Origin: Brevibacillus ruminantium
GTDB lineage: Bacteria; Bacillota; Bacilli; Brevibacillales; Brevibacillaceae
DNA length: 64,000 nt
Direction: 5' to 3'
Assembly: GCF_023746555.1 (NCBI RefSeq)
Contig: NZ_CP098755.1
Span: 2,119,001 to 2,183,000 of the forward strand
Part shown: in pieces, positions 1 through 7,901 of the stretch
Position numbering within the stretch: the first letter of the stretch is position 1
Layout of the letters: every line of letters starts with the position of its first letter
Made by a program: the position numbers and the translations under genes
Notes under the pieces: model-generated
The model's database searches: none
What the model saw: the letters and a program-made list of their open reading frames with translations, nothing else
Told to the model about the DNA's origin: nothing

Positions 1-254
1 TCAAAGCGGGAGGTGACAATCAGCGGAATGGAGAGGACCATCCCCGCGAAGAAAGCGATCAAATGGTAGACAAACGGCGTTGCCGTTTCCGGAAAATGAA
101 ACATTGCAAAACCGGTAGACATGAACAAGGGCGGTAAAATAATTCGGCGTGCAGAGATAGGCTTTTTCTGCGCCTTCAATCGTAAAAACATAACGGCAGT
201 CGCCATCAGTAACGGGATTAGCATCCCGAGAGCGCTCGATGACAGGATGTGCAT
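1..254 (-). CDS. ccdC: CcdC-family membrane protein (N-terminal part)
   Basis: The first 84 residues are present; the rest lies beyond the window edge. The start ATG (254-252) follows an AAGGAGGAG ribosome site 7 bases away. The protein opens with a hydrophobic segment, then a basic loop rich in Lys and Arg, then the motif RRIILPPLFMSTGF and a second and third hydrophobic stretch. The ILPPxFMSTG signature matches the CcdC/YneJ family of small polytopic proteins associated with the cytochrome c maturation gene cluster in Bacillus. The exact biochemical role of CcdC is not settled. The gene points left, away from the rest of the window. Confidence 0.75.
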   Translation of the reverse strand, partial: MHILSSSALGMLIPLLMATAVMFLRLKAQKKPISARRIILPPLFMSTGFAMFHFPETATPFVYHLIAFFAGMVLSIPLIVTSRF

Positions 255-342
255 GAAAGATGCTCCTCCTTACCTCAGGATGCTATTAGTGTACACCATT
301 TTTTTCGAAAGAGGGAAGTAGACTTTTGGCTTTTCCGTGGCA

Positions 343-1545
343 TCATGCAGCGGCAGGTTCGTCTGTTTCCCTGACATCCAGCTTGTGCTTTTTGCTGTAG
401 TACATGGTCAGGGCAGCCATGAACAGGGTCAGCGTGCCGATTCCGATCATGTAGCCTGACACACCCAAGAGATCAAGGCCGACCCCGGTCGTCCCTAGAG
501 CGATGAGGAAAAAGGCGCGGTCCAGCATACTTTTAAACGAGAAAAAGCGGCCTTGCTGGTTCTCGGCCAACCGACGCTGGAAAATGGTTGTCGTCACCGG
601 GAAAAAGAAGGCAACGGTAAATCCAAACAGACCAAAAGAAGAGAGAACCATCAGACGGCTTTCTGCAAAAGACATCCCGTATTGAGAGATGGCGAAAAAG
701 AAAAGCAGGAGTGTCGAGGCCGCAATTAGATTGCGCCCGCCGATCCAGCGCTTCGCGAGCAAACCTCCGAGCAGGATGCTGGTTCCCTCTACGGTGTAGA
801 TCCAGCCCATCAGCTCGGGACTTCCCTGAATGTTGCTGAAATTGAGCACCAGAAGGTTGAAGCCGCCCAGAAAGAGTGTGATCAAACCCGTATTGAGCAA
901 GGCAACAGAGAGGGCGTGATCTTTTTTGATGATCGTAAACACTTCTCGAAATTCTACTTTTTCTTTTTGCTTTCGCACATCAACCGCCGGTATGCGCAAA
1001 AATCGGGTCACGAAGGCCAGCATTAAATAGGCCGCAAGCGAGAACAGGTACAGGCTGGACAAATCCATCGATGCGACGAGAATGCCCCCCACGGCTGTTC
1101 CGCCAATCCGGGACAACGTGGAAATGTTGAGATAGACACTGTTGGCCTGCAACAATTCCGCAGGAGTCAGGATGGCAGGCAAAGACGATTGCACCGTCGG
1201 AAAGTAAAAAGCAGCAGACGCCTGCATGATGATCAGCGATACGATCATCCACGACAGGGAGCCGTTGGCAATGGCTGGCAGCATGCAAATCGGGCTCAAA
1301 CATCGAACGAGACTCGCCCACAGCATAATCCTTTGCTTGTCATGACGGTCGATCATCACTCCGGCCTTGGGTGACAGCAGGATGCTGACGATCAAACCGC
1401 TCATCAGGACTAATGCCTTCACCGTATCTGAAGGGATCAGATGCTGCATGAACTGGAGGTTCGCGATGATGGAAATCCACATCCCCGCACCGGCAATCAC
1501 TTCCCCGCTCATGAGCAGGAGAAACGTACGATTGCGCCACAACAT
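343..1545 (-). CDS. MFS transporter, DHA3-like exporter
   Basis: A 400-residue major facilitator protein with about twelve hydrophobic segments and the typical family length. The loop between helices 2 and 3 carries DRHDKQRIM, a good copy of MFS motif A (D-R-x-x-K-R type). The overall make-up, including an LxxSGEVIAGAGMW N-terminus and a split halfway with a KQKEKVEF basic loop, resembles the DHA3 macrolide-efflux-like exporters of Bacillales. The substrate cannot be read from sequence. It is transcribed divergently from the CPBP protease gene and followed on the same strand by ccdC after an 88-base gap. Confidence 0.8.
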   Translation of the reverse strand: MLWRNRTFLLLMSGEVIAGAGMWISIIANLQFMQHLIPSDTVKALVLMSGLIVSILLSPKAGVMIDRHDKQRIMLWASLVRCLSPICMLPAIANGSLSWMIVSLIIMQASAAFYFPTVQSSLPAILTPAELLQANSVYLNISTLSRIGGTAVGGILVASMDLSSLYLFSLAAYLMLAFVTRFLRIPAVDVRKQKEKVEFREVFTIIKKDHALSVALLNTGLITLFLGGFNLLVLNFSNIQGSPELMGWIYTVEGTSILLGGLLAKRWIGGRNLIAASTLLLFFFAISQYGMSFAESRLMVLSSFGLFGFTVAFFFPVTTTIFQRRLAENQQGRFFSFKSMLDRAFFLIALGTTGVGLDLLGVSGYMIGIGTLTLFMAALTMYYSKKHKLDVRETDEPAAA

Positions 1546-1698
1546 GTTAGATACTCCCCCAGTCTAGTCAAATTATTTTTATAGATTCAAACAGTATAGC
1601 ATTTGCCCAAAATTTTGTATATTGATCCCGCGCTTCCGAATGCAGGCTGCAAAGGTGGGGTAATCTAAGGCTGTCAAAAGTGATAAAGGGAGTACGGG

Positions 1699-2379
1699 AT
1701 GAAAAAAAAGCAGGTTTTGCTTGTCTTGCTGGCTTACAGCTTTGCAGCCACATTATCGGTATTTTACGGCTTGGTCGAAAAACGAAGTCTGTTTGTCACG
1801 TTCGTCGCATTTCATTTGCTCGTCTGCCTGCTGGTTCCGTTGCTTCACGCCTGGTGGGAAGGGGAACTGTCGGTTCAATGGAAAAAGGCCTGGAAGAACG
1901 ATGGATTTTCAGGAATTTCTTACGGCTTGGCGGTGGGCGCGATGCTTTTCATCGGGATCATCACGGGCGCTTGGCTTCTGCTGCAGGGGCAGATTCACGC
2001 GGTCCGGATCAGGCAAGCAATGGAAACTTGGGGACTGACATCACAACTGCTACTCCCGTTTTCTCTCTACTTGGTGTTGATCAATTCCCTGCTGGAGGAA
2101 CTGATGTGGCGCGGCTTCATCCTGGAGCGTTTGTTGTCGACGCTTACCCGTTTCCAGGCTGTTTTGTTGAGCAGTTTTTTTTATAGCCTTTATCACCTGA
2201 TTATCGGCGTTGTCCTGTTTGGATTGGTCTGGGGAGCACTTATCACCGGATTGGTTTTTATGACGGGAGCTTTATGGGGGTGGATGAAGAGATGGTACCC
2301 GTCCGTCTATGCGACCTGGCTCAGTCACCTCCTGGCAGATTTGGGGATTGTCGTCGTCTTGTATAGTTGGGTTTACTAA
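1699..2379 (+). CDS. CPBP-family intramembrane metalloprotease
   Basis: A 226-residue protein with about six to eight hydrophobic segments. Near residue 133 it has LEELMWRGFI, the EExxxR motif of the CPBP (Rce1/Abi) family, followed by FFYSLYHL (FxxxH motif) and SHLLADLG (HxxxD/N motif). These Glu and His residues bind the catalytic metal in characterised members. The family cleaves or protects membrane substrates, and in Gram-positives some act in bacteriocin immunity or signalling; which applies here is unknown. The start follows AAAGGGAG by 6 bases. The downstream gene begins 20 bases after the stop, so the two are probably co-transcribed. Confidence 0.82.
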   Translation: MKKKQVLLVLLAYSFAATLSVFYGLVEKRSLFVTFVAFHLLVCLLVPLLHAWWEGELSVQWKKAWKNDGFSGISYGLAVGAMLFIGIITGAWLLLQGQIHAVRIRQAMETWGLTSQLLLPFSLYLVLINSLLEELMWRGFILERLLSTLTRFQAVLLSSFFYSLYHLIIGVVLFGLVWGALITGLVFMTGALWGWMKRWYPSVYATWLSHLLADLGIVVVLYSWVY

Positions 2380-2399
2380 AGCCAAAGGGGGCGGACTGG

Positions 2400-2960
2400 A
2401 TGGAACAGGATTTTGAAAGGGCCAGGCTGCGGAAGAGATTGCTTTCTGCCTTGAGACAAAATACAGAGCCTTTGACGCTGTTTTATGATACCTACGGGTA
2501 TACGGCAGTTGAGCCGCTCTTATCGTATATTCGAACGCTAAAGGGTTGCAGCCTTGTCACGAGGGAGGATCTCAGGCAGGTCGTAGAGTTGGACCCCGCT
2601 CAGCAGATCGAATGGGATGGAGGAGAATTGATTCGGGCCACCTTTGGATTTTTGCCAGGGCCGAAAAAAGCAGGAGAGGAAGTAGAGCCGCCGGAGAGGC
2701 TCTACTACGCTACGCATCGGAAGCTGCTCGGACAAATCGCAGAGGGCGGTTTGTTGCCGATTGCCAGCGACCTGGTCCAACTGTTGCTTACGCCTCCTGA
2801 TGTTTCAGAGCGTGTGCGAACCCTGGTCTTATTGGAGGTAGAAGCGCGGAAAGCATGGGAGCTGGGCATTCGCTTTTTTTATGATGGAGGGCCGTATTAT
2901 TTTTCAGAAGCGATACCGGCTGCTTACGTATCGGAAGCAGGGTTGCGGGTTCGTTCTTGA
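2400..2960 (+). CDS. Degenerate KptA/Tpt1-like RNA 2'-phosphotransferase homologue
   Basis: A 186-residue protein that lines up along its whole length with KptA/Tpt1, the NAD-dependent enzyme that removes an internal RNA 2'-phosphate. Matching blocks are the N-terminal LLSALR, the IRATFG block (family IRAxQGH), PPERLYYAT (family PPExLYHGT), IAEGGLLPI (family IxxxGLxPM) and the C-terminal GIRFFYDGGPYYFSEAIPAAYV. The first and second active-site arginines are kept. The partner His after the first Arg is Gln, the GH is GF, and the HVHLS segment is LVQLLL. Loss of these suggests altered or lost catalysis. The start ATG at 2400 has AAAGGGGG upstream with 8-base spacing. Homology is inferred by eye. 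Confidence 0.6.
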   Translation: MEQDFERARLRKRLLSALRQNTEPLTLFYDTYGYTAVEPLLSYIRTLKGCSLVTREDLRQVVELDPAQQIEWDGGELIRATFGFLPGPKKAGEEVEPPERLYYATHRKLLGQIAEGGLLPIASDLVQLLLTPPDVSERVRTLVLLEVEARKAWELGIRFFYDGGPYYFSEAIPAAYVSEAGLRVRS

Positions 2961-3469
2961 TTGCGCTCATCAAGCCTGCGAAGCCGTTCAGCGACGACTT
3001 CCGAGCGGTCGCGAAGGGTATGTTTGTGCAAAAGATAGTCATTTTCCAGATCGCTTTCCCGATCAAAGGACAGACCTCGTGCCAGCGATAGCTGTCGGCA
3101 GGCAGCCAGCAATTCCGGATCAGCAATCGGCAAGCGAATGCTGTGGTAAGGCTTGTGTGCCTCTTGCTCGGCCTGGATCTGGATGAGGGTATCCAGCATA
3201 GCAGCGTGATCGAGGCCGAGGCGTTCGATCTGCTGTTTTTCTCGCGTTACGCCGTCGATTGCACTGCGCATCATTTTTCCGGCACCGGCAAAATTGCCCC
3301 TGCGCTGATGGTAGAGAGAGACGGCAATCTGGATCAACGCGACCCAGACGGCTTGCCGTTGTTTCGGCGGACTTTCCTTCCAGTACTCCTCCAAAATTTC
3401 ATGGCACTCAAAATAATCCCGCTCCGCGTGAAAAAGGATCAGGTATTCCAAATAGGGTTTCGGATACAT
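2924..3469 (-). CDS. DUF309 domain protein
   Basis: 181 residues, mostly helical. The N-terminus has FHAERDYFECHEILEEYWKE (about residues 13-32) and later HQRRGNFAGA (about 54-63), the two hallmark blocks of DUF309, a helical bundle family whose conserved His and Glu cluster suggests a metal or phosphate site. No reaction is established for the family. The C-terminal 40 residues are highly charged and rich in Arg and Asp. The 3' end overlaps the convergent KptA-like gene by 37 bases, an unusual tail-to-tail overlap. Confidence 0.78.
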   Translation of the reverse strand: MYPKPYLEYLILFHAERDYFECHEILEEYWKESPPKQRQAVWVALIQIAVSLYHQRRGNFAGAGKMMRSAIDGVTREKQQIERLGLDHAAMLDTLIQIQAEQEAHKPYHSIRLPIADPELLAACRQLSLARGLSFDRESDLENDYLLHKHTLRDRSEVVAERLRRLDERNQERTRNPASDT

Positions 3470-3541
3470 AGGTTTACCTCGCTCTTTTGTTTTCCGTTTT
3501 ACCTATGTACAATTATAAAGAGGATTTCGAAGGAAAACGAG

Positions 3542-3790
3542 GTGCTGGAGCAAATGACCAAAAAGGAAATTATGGCGGTCTTGGAAGAAAAGCAGTTGAC
3601 CGATATTATCGAGTTGATAGAAGACGCCGAAGCCGGGGAATTAGAGGAGCTTGAACTGGTGGAGAGTCTGGGGCTGCTCATGGACGAGACGTTGAATCGG
3701 GAAGTGATTCAGCTACTGGAGAGCCTGGGAGTCACGATCATCTATGTAAAAGAGGAAGACTTTGAGGACGAAGACGAAAACGAGGATTGA
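3542..3790 (+). CDS. Small acidic protein resembling free-standing sigma-70 region 1.1
   Basis: About 78-82 residues. The preferred start is GTG at 3542, seven bases after AAGGA; ATG at 3554 is the alternative but its SD spacing is poorer. The C-terminal half, with VIQLLESLGVTIIYVKEED followed by an Asp/Glu run, is built like the end of sigma-70 region 1.1 (helical bundle, then LLExxGIxV and an acidic tail). In housekeeping sigma factors this region mimics DNA and blocks the polymerase channel. A stand-alone copy could modulate RNA polymerase, but that is inference from shape and composition. A strong terminator follows 3 bases after the stop, so this is a monocistronic unit. Confidence 0.6.
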   Translation: MLEQMTKKEIMAVLEEKQLTDIIELIEDAEAGELEELELVESLGLLMDETLNREVIQLLESLGVTIIYVKEEDFEDEDENED

Positions 3791-3792
3791 TC

Positions 3793-3834
3793 AAAGAAGA
3801 ACCAACCGTTTGCTACGGATTGGTTCTTCTTTTT
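3793..3834 (+). terminator. Rho-independent terminator
   Basis: Arms AAAGAAGAACCAA and TTGGTTCTTCTTT pair around a loop that itself contains CCGT/ACGG, followed by a T-run. It ends the small acidic protein gene. Confidence 0.85.
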
Positions 3835-3841
3835 GCTCACG

Positions 3842-4012
3842 CTATTTTTGCGTCCAGACCCTGTTCTTGTTCCGGGTAGCAGGAAATTTTTCGCCTCTGC
3901 CCAGTTCAATAATCATCGGGTCCTGGACACTGGCTCCCGTCTCTCCAATTTCCATGTAGACGGCGTTTTTGGGAGATTTCTCGCCTTCACGAAAACGGCT
4001 GCGCTCGCCCAA
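3842..4012 (-). CDS. YjzC-like small protein
   Basis: 56 residues from a TTG start at 4012 (GERSRFREGEKSP); an in-frame TTG at 4048 is a longer alternative. The pattern RFREGEKSPKNAVYMEIGE, then GEKFPATRNKNRVW, matches the YjzC family of Bacillales (RFxPGdKvPxxGxYxEvGE ... GExFPxxxNxNRxW). Function is unknown. It converges on the terminator at 3793-3834. The start codon is uncertain because no strong ribosome site stands upstream of either TTG. Confidence 0.65.
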   Translation of the reverse strand: MGERSRFREGEKSPKNAVYMEIGETGASVQDPMIIELGRGEKFPATRNKNRVWTQK

Positions 4013-4154
4013 CCCAGTCACCCCGCTTTCTTCGGATTGATGGGACAACCATAGTATTTGTTCGCGGTCCTCTGTTCATCCTGAGCGTACGTATTGACGG
4101 TACATTCAGAATTGAATTACGATTGAAATTAAATGATATAGGGGAGGTTATTAC

Positions 4155-5102
4155 GTGCTTCGCCTGTCTTTGCAGAAAGAATCGAATGTGTCGTACCATG
4201 AACAGTTGTACCAGCAAATCGCTTCGGCGATACGAAGCGGTGAATTGCCTTCCCACGCACAACTGCCCACGGTTAGGGATCTGGCTGCACAGCTCAAGGT
4301 GAACTATAACACAATCCGCAGCGTCTACTTGCGATTGCAGCAGGAAGGCCTGGTTGATTCCAGACAAGGGAGGGGCACCATCGTCAGCAATGTCGTCAAT
4401 GACCCTTTGCTGACGCGAAATCCTGCCCATCTGGCTCTCTTGGCCAAGGAGACCATCCACAAAGTTAAGGCAATGGGGTATTCGATGGATGAGTTTACCC
4501 GGGTCCTTTCCGTCGTCATGCATGAAATCAATCAGTTTCCCGTGCTGTTCATCCGCTTTACCGAACTGGAGCTGGCTGAATACCTGAGACTGGTCCAGTA
4601 TCACCTGCCCAGTGCCATGGTGGAGGGGCGAACGCTGGAGGAATTTTGGGAGTGGCTGGAGCAAGAAGGAGAACCCGTATTGTATGCGTACAAGGCCATC
4701 GTCACTCATCCTTCGGTCAGCGCGAGGGTGAAGCAAGCTTTGCCGCGTGAAGCGCCCCCGATCGTCAGTCTTGATTTCATTCCTGACCCGACCACGGTAA
4801 TCCCGGCTATGGAGGCCTATCCACGGCATACCATGGTAGGTCTGATCTGCGCGACGATTCGCGGGGCGGAAGGCATGATCCACGATCTCCACAACGCAGG
4901 TATTACCCATCTGGATTTGCGCACCATCGAAGCCAATCATCCCGATGTGTTCGATCTGATTGCCAACTGCGACGTTGTTTATATCTCAAAACCGGGCTAT
5001 ATGACGCGACCTCACCTGTTGACGCTGCCCAAGGTCAAGGAATTCCAGGAAATCCCCGATCATCACGGAATTCAGGAATTGCGCAAGATTGTGACACAGT
5101 GA
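4155..5102 (+). CDS. GntR-family transcriptional regulator with long C-terminal domain
   Basis: 315 residues from a GTG start with GGGGAGG seven bases upstream. Residues 1-75 form the GntR winged helix: YHEQLYQQIASAIRSGEL, QLPTVRDLAAQL and the recognition helix VNYNTIRSVYLRLQQEGLV, then the wing QGRGTIV. The remaining 240 residues match neither the short YtrA tail nor an aminotransferase fold that I can recognise. They end with a Rossmann-like alternation of hydrophobic strands (VDVVYISKPG type). Ligand and target are unknown. The gene stands alone, with its likely promoter in the AT-rich stretch before it. Confidence 0.75.
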   Translation: MLRLSLQKESNVSYHEQLYQQIASAIRSGELPSHAQLPTVRDLAAQLKVNYNTIRSVYLRLQQEGLVDSRQGRGTIVSNVVNDPLLTRNPAHLALLAKETIHKVKAMGYSMDEFTRVLSVVMHEINQFPVLFIRFTELELAEYLRLVQYHLPSAMVEGRTLEEFWEWLEQEGEPVLYAYKAIVTHPSVSARVKQALPREAPPIVSLDFIPDPTTVIPAMEAYPRHTMVGLICATIRGAEGMIHDLHNAGITHLDLRTIEANHPDVFDLIANCDVVYISKPGYMTRPHLLTLPKVKEFQEIPDHHGIQELRKIVTQ

Positions 5103-5225
5103 GGACATAGACGACTGTCATAGGAACAAACGCTGATTTTCCCAATGAATAGTCAAATGTACCGTGCCGAAGGCTACTCCCCGACATATTTTGTAACTGT
5201 ACGAATGACGGAGGGGGTGAAGCGA

Positions 5226-5450
5226 GTGAGCTGCGGATGCAAAAAGTCTTACGGCCATTGCTTTCACAAGAAGTGCTGTAAAAAGAAATACTACAAGAAA
5301 ATGTGCTATCTGAAACCGGTCTACAAATACGACTGCCATACTTATGGCGGTCACGGTGGAGGCCACAGAAAAGGTTGGGGCGGAGGCTACGGAAGTGGTT
5401 GGGGCGGAGGATGGGATTCCTCCCACTCTAGCTCTCACGGTGGCTACTGA
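5226..5450 (+). CDS. Cys/Lys/His/Gly-rich small protein, possibly a spore-coat type protein
   Basis: 74 residues from GTG at 5226, with GGAGGGGGTGA just upstream. An in-frame ATG at 5145 lacks a ribosome site. The N-terminal half has six cysteines in CGCKKSYGHCFHKKCCKKK and related spacing, with many Lys and Tyr. The C-terminal half is a low-complexity run of Gly, His, Trp and Ser (GGHGGGH, GWGGGYGSGWGGGW). This composition recalls cross-linked spore-coat or crust proteins of Bacillales, but I do not recognise a family. It lies alone between the GntR gene and a strong terminator at 5522. Confidence 0.55.
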   Translation: MSCGCKKSYGHCFHKKCCKKKYYKKMCYLKPVYKYDCHTYGGHGGGHRKGWGGGYGSGWGGGWDSSHSSSHGGY

Positions 5451-5521
5451 CATCATTATTAAAAACGGCACTTGACAGCAAGCCCCCTCGATAGGGGAAG
5501 AAAGAAAAAGCAGCAAGGCAT

Positions 5522-5576
5522 AAAGCGCGGGTAGAAGCTGATGTGAGCAGGCAGCTTCTGCCCGGCGCTTTTTCTT
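5522..5576 (+). terminator. Rho-independent terminator
   Basis: Long hairpin: AAAGCGCGGGTAGAAGCTG pairs with CAGCTTCTGCCCGGCGCTT with one bulge, followed by TTTCTT. It closes the small Cys/Gly-rich gene and separates it from the CoA-transferase gene. Confidence 0.85.
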
Positions 5577-5650
5577 ATGGAAAAAAGAGGATTGATCCAG
5601 GGGAAGGCCGAAATGAGTAGGGAAAGGGGTTTGAAGGGAGCGGTCAAAAC

Positions 5651-6823
5651 ATGTTGGCAGGGATAACGGTAGTCGATTTTTCGCGCCATCTTCCCGGACC
5701 GTTTTGCACCATGAGATTGGCAGACCTGGGAGCGGAAGTGATGAAAGTGGAAACACATCCCTCCGGGGACCCTGGACGAACGATGGGACCCAGAGTCGGA
5801 AAAACAGGCGCCCTGTTTCTGAGCACCGGCAGAAATAAACAAAGTATTGCCCTGAACTTGCGGACCAGTGAAGGAAAAGAGCTGGCATTTGCTTTGGCCA
5901 GCCAAGCGGATGTGGTGGTCGAGAGCTTCCGGCCGGGTGTGATGAAACTGCTGGGACTTGATTATGAAAGCATTTCCGAGCAGCACCCCTCGACCATCTA
6001 TTGCTCCCTGACGGGGTATGGTCAAAGCGGGAGCATGCAGCAGTTGGGTGGCCATGATCTGAATTTTCAGGCAGTAAGCGGACTGCTATCGGCGATTCGC
6101 GATGAAGAGGGAAGACCGGTCGTATCCGAGGTGCCGATTGCTGACTATGCGTGCGGTCTGTACGCTGCTGAGCAGATTTGTGCCGCCCTGGTCAAGCGAT
6201 TTCGAACCGGACAGGGAAGCTATCTCGATATTTCTGCCGTGGATGCGTTGGCCCCCTGGATGGGGATGCATGCACTGTTCGCAGGAATAGGAGAAGAGGA
6301 ACGAGAAGTGGCCCGTTTTTTTAAAGGGCATCTGGCGTACCAGATTTTTGAGACGGCAGACGGAAAATACGTAGCGCTGGCTGCCCTGGAGGAAAAATTT
6401 TGGCTGAATTTCTGCAGGGCTGTTGGCAGAGAGGACTGGGAAGGCTTGCACGGAGCGCGCAAGGAGGATTTCCCCGAAGTATTCGAGGAACTAAAGGCGC
6501 TGTTTCTGTCACGGATACAAGCTGAGTGGAATGAACTGGGCAGCGAAGTGGATTGCTGTCTGACCGCCGTAGAAGAAATGGACACCTGGCTCTCAAGTAC
6601 ATACGTGAAAAGTCGACAGGTAGCCGTCCCTTTGCCGCTGGGAGAAGCCGTGTTGACCTGGCAGATCCACTCTGGACAAGAATCGCTTATGCGGCATGAA
6701 TCGTCAGCAGCCCCGCCACCGGTGTACGGCGCCCATACGCGTGAAGTGTTGACTGCCAAGCTAGGATTGTCACCGGCAGAGTTGAATAGGCTGGAGAAAA
6801 ACGGTGTCATACCGATTGGATAA
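5651..6823 (+). CDS. CaiB/BaiF family CoA-transferase
   Basis: 390 residues, the usual length for class III CoA-transferases and alpha-methylacyl-CoA racemases. The N-terminus has VVDFSRHLPGPFCTMRLADLGAEVMKVE, the family CoA-binding signature, and TGRNKQSIALNL. The motif VPIADYACGLYAAEQI near residue 165 carries the Asp that forms the acyl-anhydride with the substrate. It would move CoA between two carboxylic acids in the cytoplasm; the acid is unknown. A crotonase gene follows within 25 bases, so the pair probably processes one acyl-CoA. It starts after the terminator at 5522-5576. Confidence 0.85.
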   Translation: MLAGITVVDFSRHLPGPFCTMRLADLGAEVMKVETHPSGDPGRTMGPRVGKTGALFLSTGRNKQSIALNLRTSEGKELAFALASQADVVVESFRPGVMKLLGLDYESISEQHPSTIYCSLTGYGQSGSMQQLGGHDLNFQAVSGLLSAIRDEEGRPVVSEVPIADYACGLYAAEQICAALVKRFRTGQGSYLDISAVDALAPWMGMHALFAGIGEEEREVARFFKGHLAYQIFETADGKYVALAALEEKFWLNFCRAVGREDWEGLHGARKEDFPEVFEELKALFLSRIQAEWNELGSEVDCCLTAVEEMDTWLSSTYVKSRQVAVPLPLGEAVLTWQIHSGQESLMRHESSAAPPPVYGAHTREVLTAKLGLSPAELNRLEKNGVIPIG

Positions 6824-6846
6824 AAAAAGAGGAAGGCGTGATCCTG

Positions 6847-7620
6847 ATGATGCAGCAGTCACAAGCTCAGCCGCTCTATACAGAGCTTGCGGAGGATATA
6901 TTTACCATTACTCTGAATCGGCCACGGGTACTCAATGCGCTGACTTTGGAGATGTTTTCACTGCTGGGAGAGGCGATTGCCGAAGCTGCCTTGGAGGAGC
7001 GGGCCCGCGTGGTTGTTTTGCGCGGTGCGGGCGGTCATTTTTGCTCGGGTGCTGATTTGAGCGTACTGGGCATGTTGAGTGAAGAGGATCAGGCGGAACA
7101 AGCCCTTACTGTCGTAAATGCGTTTCTTTTGCAGCTTCATCAGATGAACAAGCCGGTCATTGCCCTAATTGAAGGGGTAGCGGTAGGGGCAGGCCTCAAT
7201 CTGGCGCTCCATGCTGATTTTGTCCTGGCTGCCAAAGATGCGGTGCTGCAGGAGCCATTTGTCCAAATCGGTCTGACTACGGATTTCGGTGGGACGTATC
7301 TGCTTCCCCGATTGGTAGGCCTGGCACAAGCGAAGAGGCTGGCATTGCTCGGAGAAAAAATCAGCGGCAGTCAAGCCGAAGCGATAGGGCTGATCTACAA
7401 AGCAGTGGACCGTGCAAACTTGGACACGGAGGCAAATCAGTTGATCGCTGCGTTGCGCAAGCTGCCGAAACAAGCATGGGCAACGACAAAAGAGGGTTTG
7501 CATCGCAGCCTAGAGATGGATTTGGCGCAGTCGCTGGCGTGGGAAAAACAACAGCAGCCTGCATTGATTGCTCATCCAGAATTTCAGGCTGTCATCCGTC
7601 AGCGTCTCAGCAAAGGATAA
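6847..7620 (+). CDS. Enoyl-CoA hydratase/isomerase family protein, PaaG-like
   Basis: About 257 residues; GTG 6838, ATG 6847 and ATG 6850 are all possible starts behind AGAGGAAGG. The crotonase fold is clear: GGHFCSGADLSVLG forms the oxyanion hole and VAVGAGLNLALHADFVLA the second loop. Neither of the two glutamates of true hydratases can be placed (the first position falls at Phe in QEPFVQIG). Asp in TTDFGGTYLLPRLVG lines up with the catalytic Asp of PaaG-type isomerases. An isomerase role is therefore likelier than a hydratase. It follows the CoA-transferase gene and is probably co-transcribed. Confidence 0.8.
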   Translation: MMQQSQAQPLYTELAEDIFTITLNRPRVLNALTLEMFSLLGEAIAEAALEERARVVVLRGAGGHFCSGADLSVLGMLSEEDQAEQALTVVNAFLLQLHQMNKPVIALIEGVAVGAGLNLALHADFVLAAKDAVLQEPFVQIGLTTDFGGTYLLPRLVGLAQAKRLALLGEKISGSQAEAIGLIYKAVDRANLDTEANQLIAALRKLPKQAWATTKEGLHRSLEMDLAQSLAWEKQQQPALIAHPEFQAVIRQRLSKG

Positions 7621-7642
7621 AAGAGGCTGGTAATTTTATCCG

Positions 7643-7671
7643 TTGAGTACAACCGAAACCTGTGGTAAAGT
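7643..7671 (+). promoter_or_regulatory. Sigma-A promoter of the 6S-like RNA
   Basis: TTGAGT (7643-7648) and TAAAGT (7666-7671) with an exact 17-base spacer. Predicted transcription start is about 7679, just before the RNA's closing stem. Confidence 0.65.
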
Positions 7672-7678
7672 AATAATC

Positions 7679-7876
7679 AACAAGATCCTGCGATGTGCGT
7701 TAGGCTTAAAATGTTTCTAACCTTATACGTTTTATCTGGGAGACAGAACTTCACGGATATGTCAGGCCCACCTCCCCCTGGGACGCATGGGAAGGCAAAC
7801 ACGTGGACGGGTCACCCACCTGTGTGAGCGCAGGTTATAGAAACATGAGGTCGGACGGCAGAGCGGGGGTTTTCTT
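7679..7876 (+). ncRNA. ssrS: Probable 6S RNA
   Basis: A non-coding unit of about 190-200 bases with its own promoter and a terminal T-run. A closing stem CCTGC (about 7687) pairs with GCGGGG (about 7864). A second stem pairs ATGTTTCTA (7711) with TAGAAACAT, leaving opposed single-stranded segments around a long imperfect hairpin (CAGGCCCACC, GGACGGGTCACCCACC). Size, closed-rod shape, large bubble and the remembered sequence pattern of Firmicutes 6S RNAs all agree. 6S RNA binds housekeeping RNA polymerase as an open-promoter mimic. The assignment is by eye; a covariance model search would settle it. Confidence 0.68.
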
Positions 7877-7901
7877 GTTCAAGCCTACCTGATACATAAC
7901 G

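Noticed and set aside
3987-4940. A 317-codon frame on the minus strand
   Set aside because: It is the shadow of the GntR regulator, has no ribosome site and no recognisable domain.
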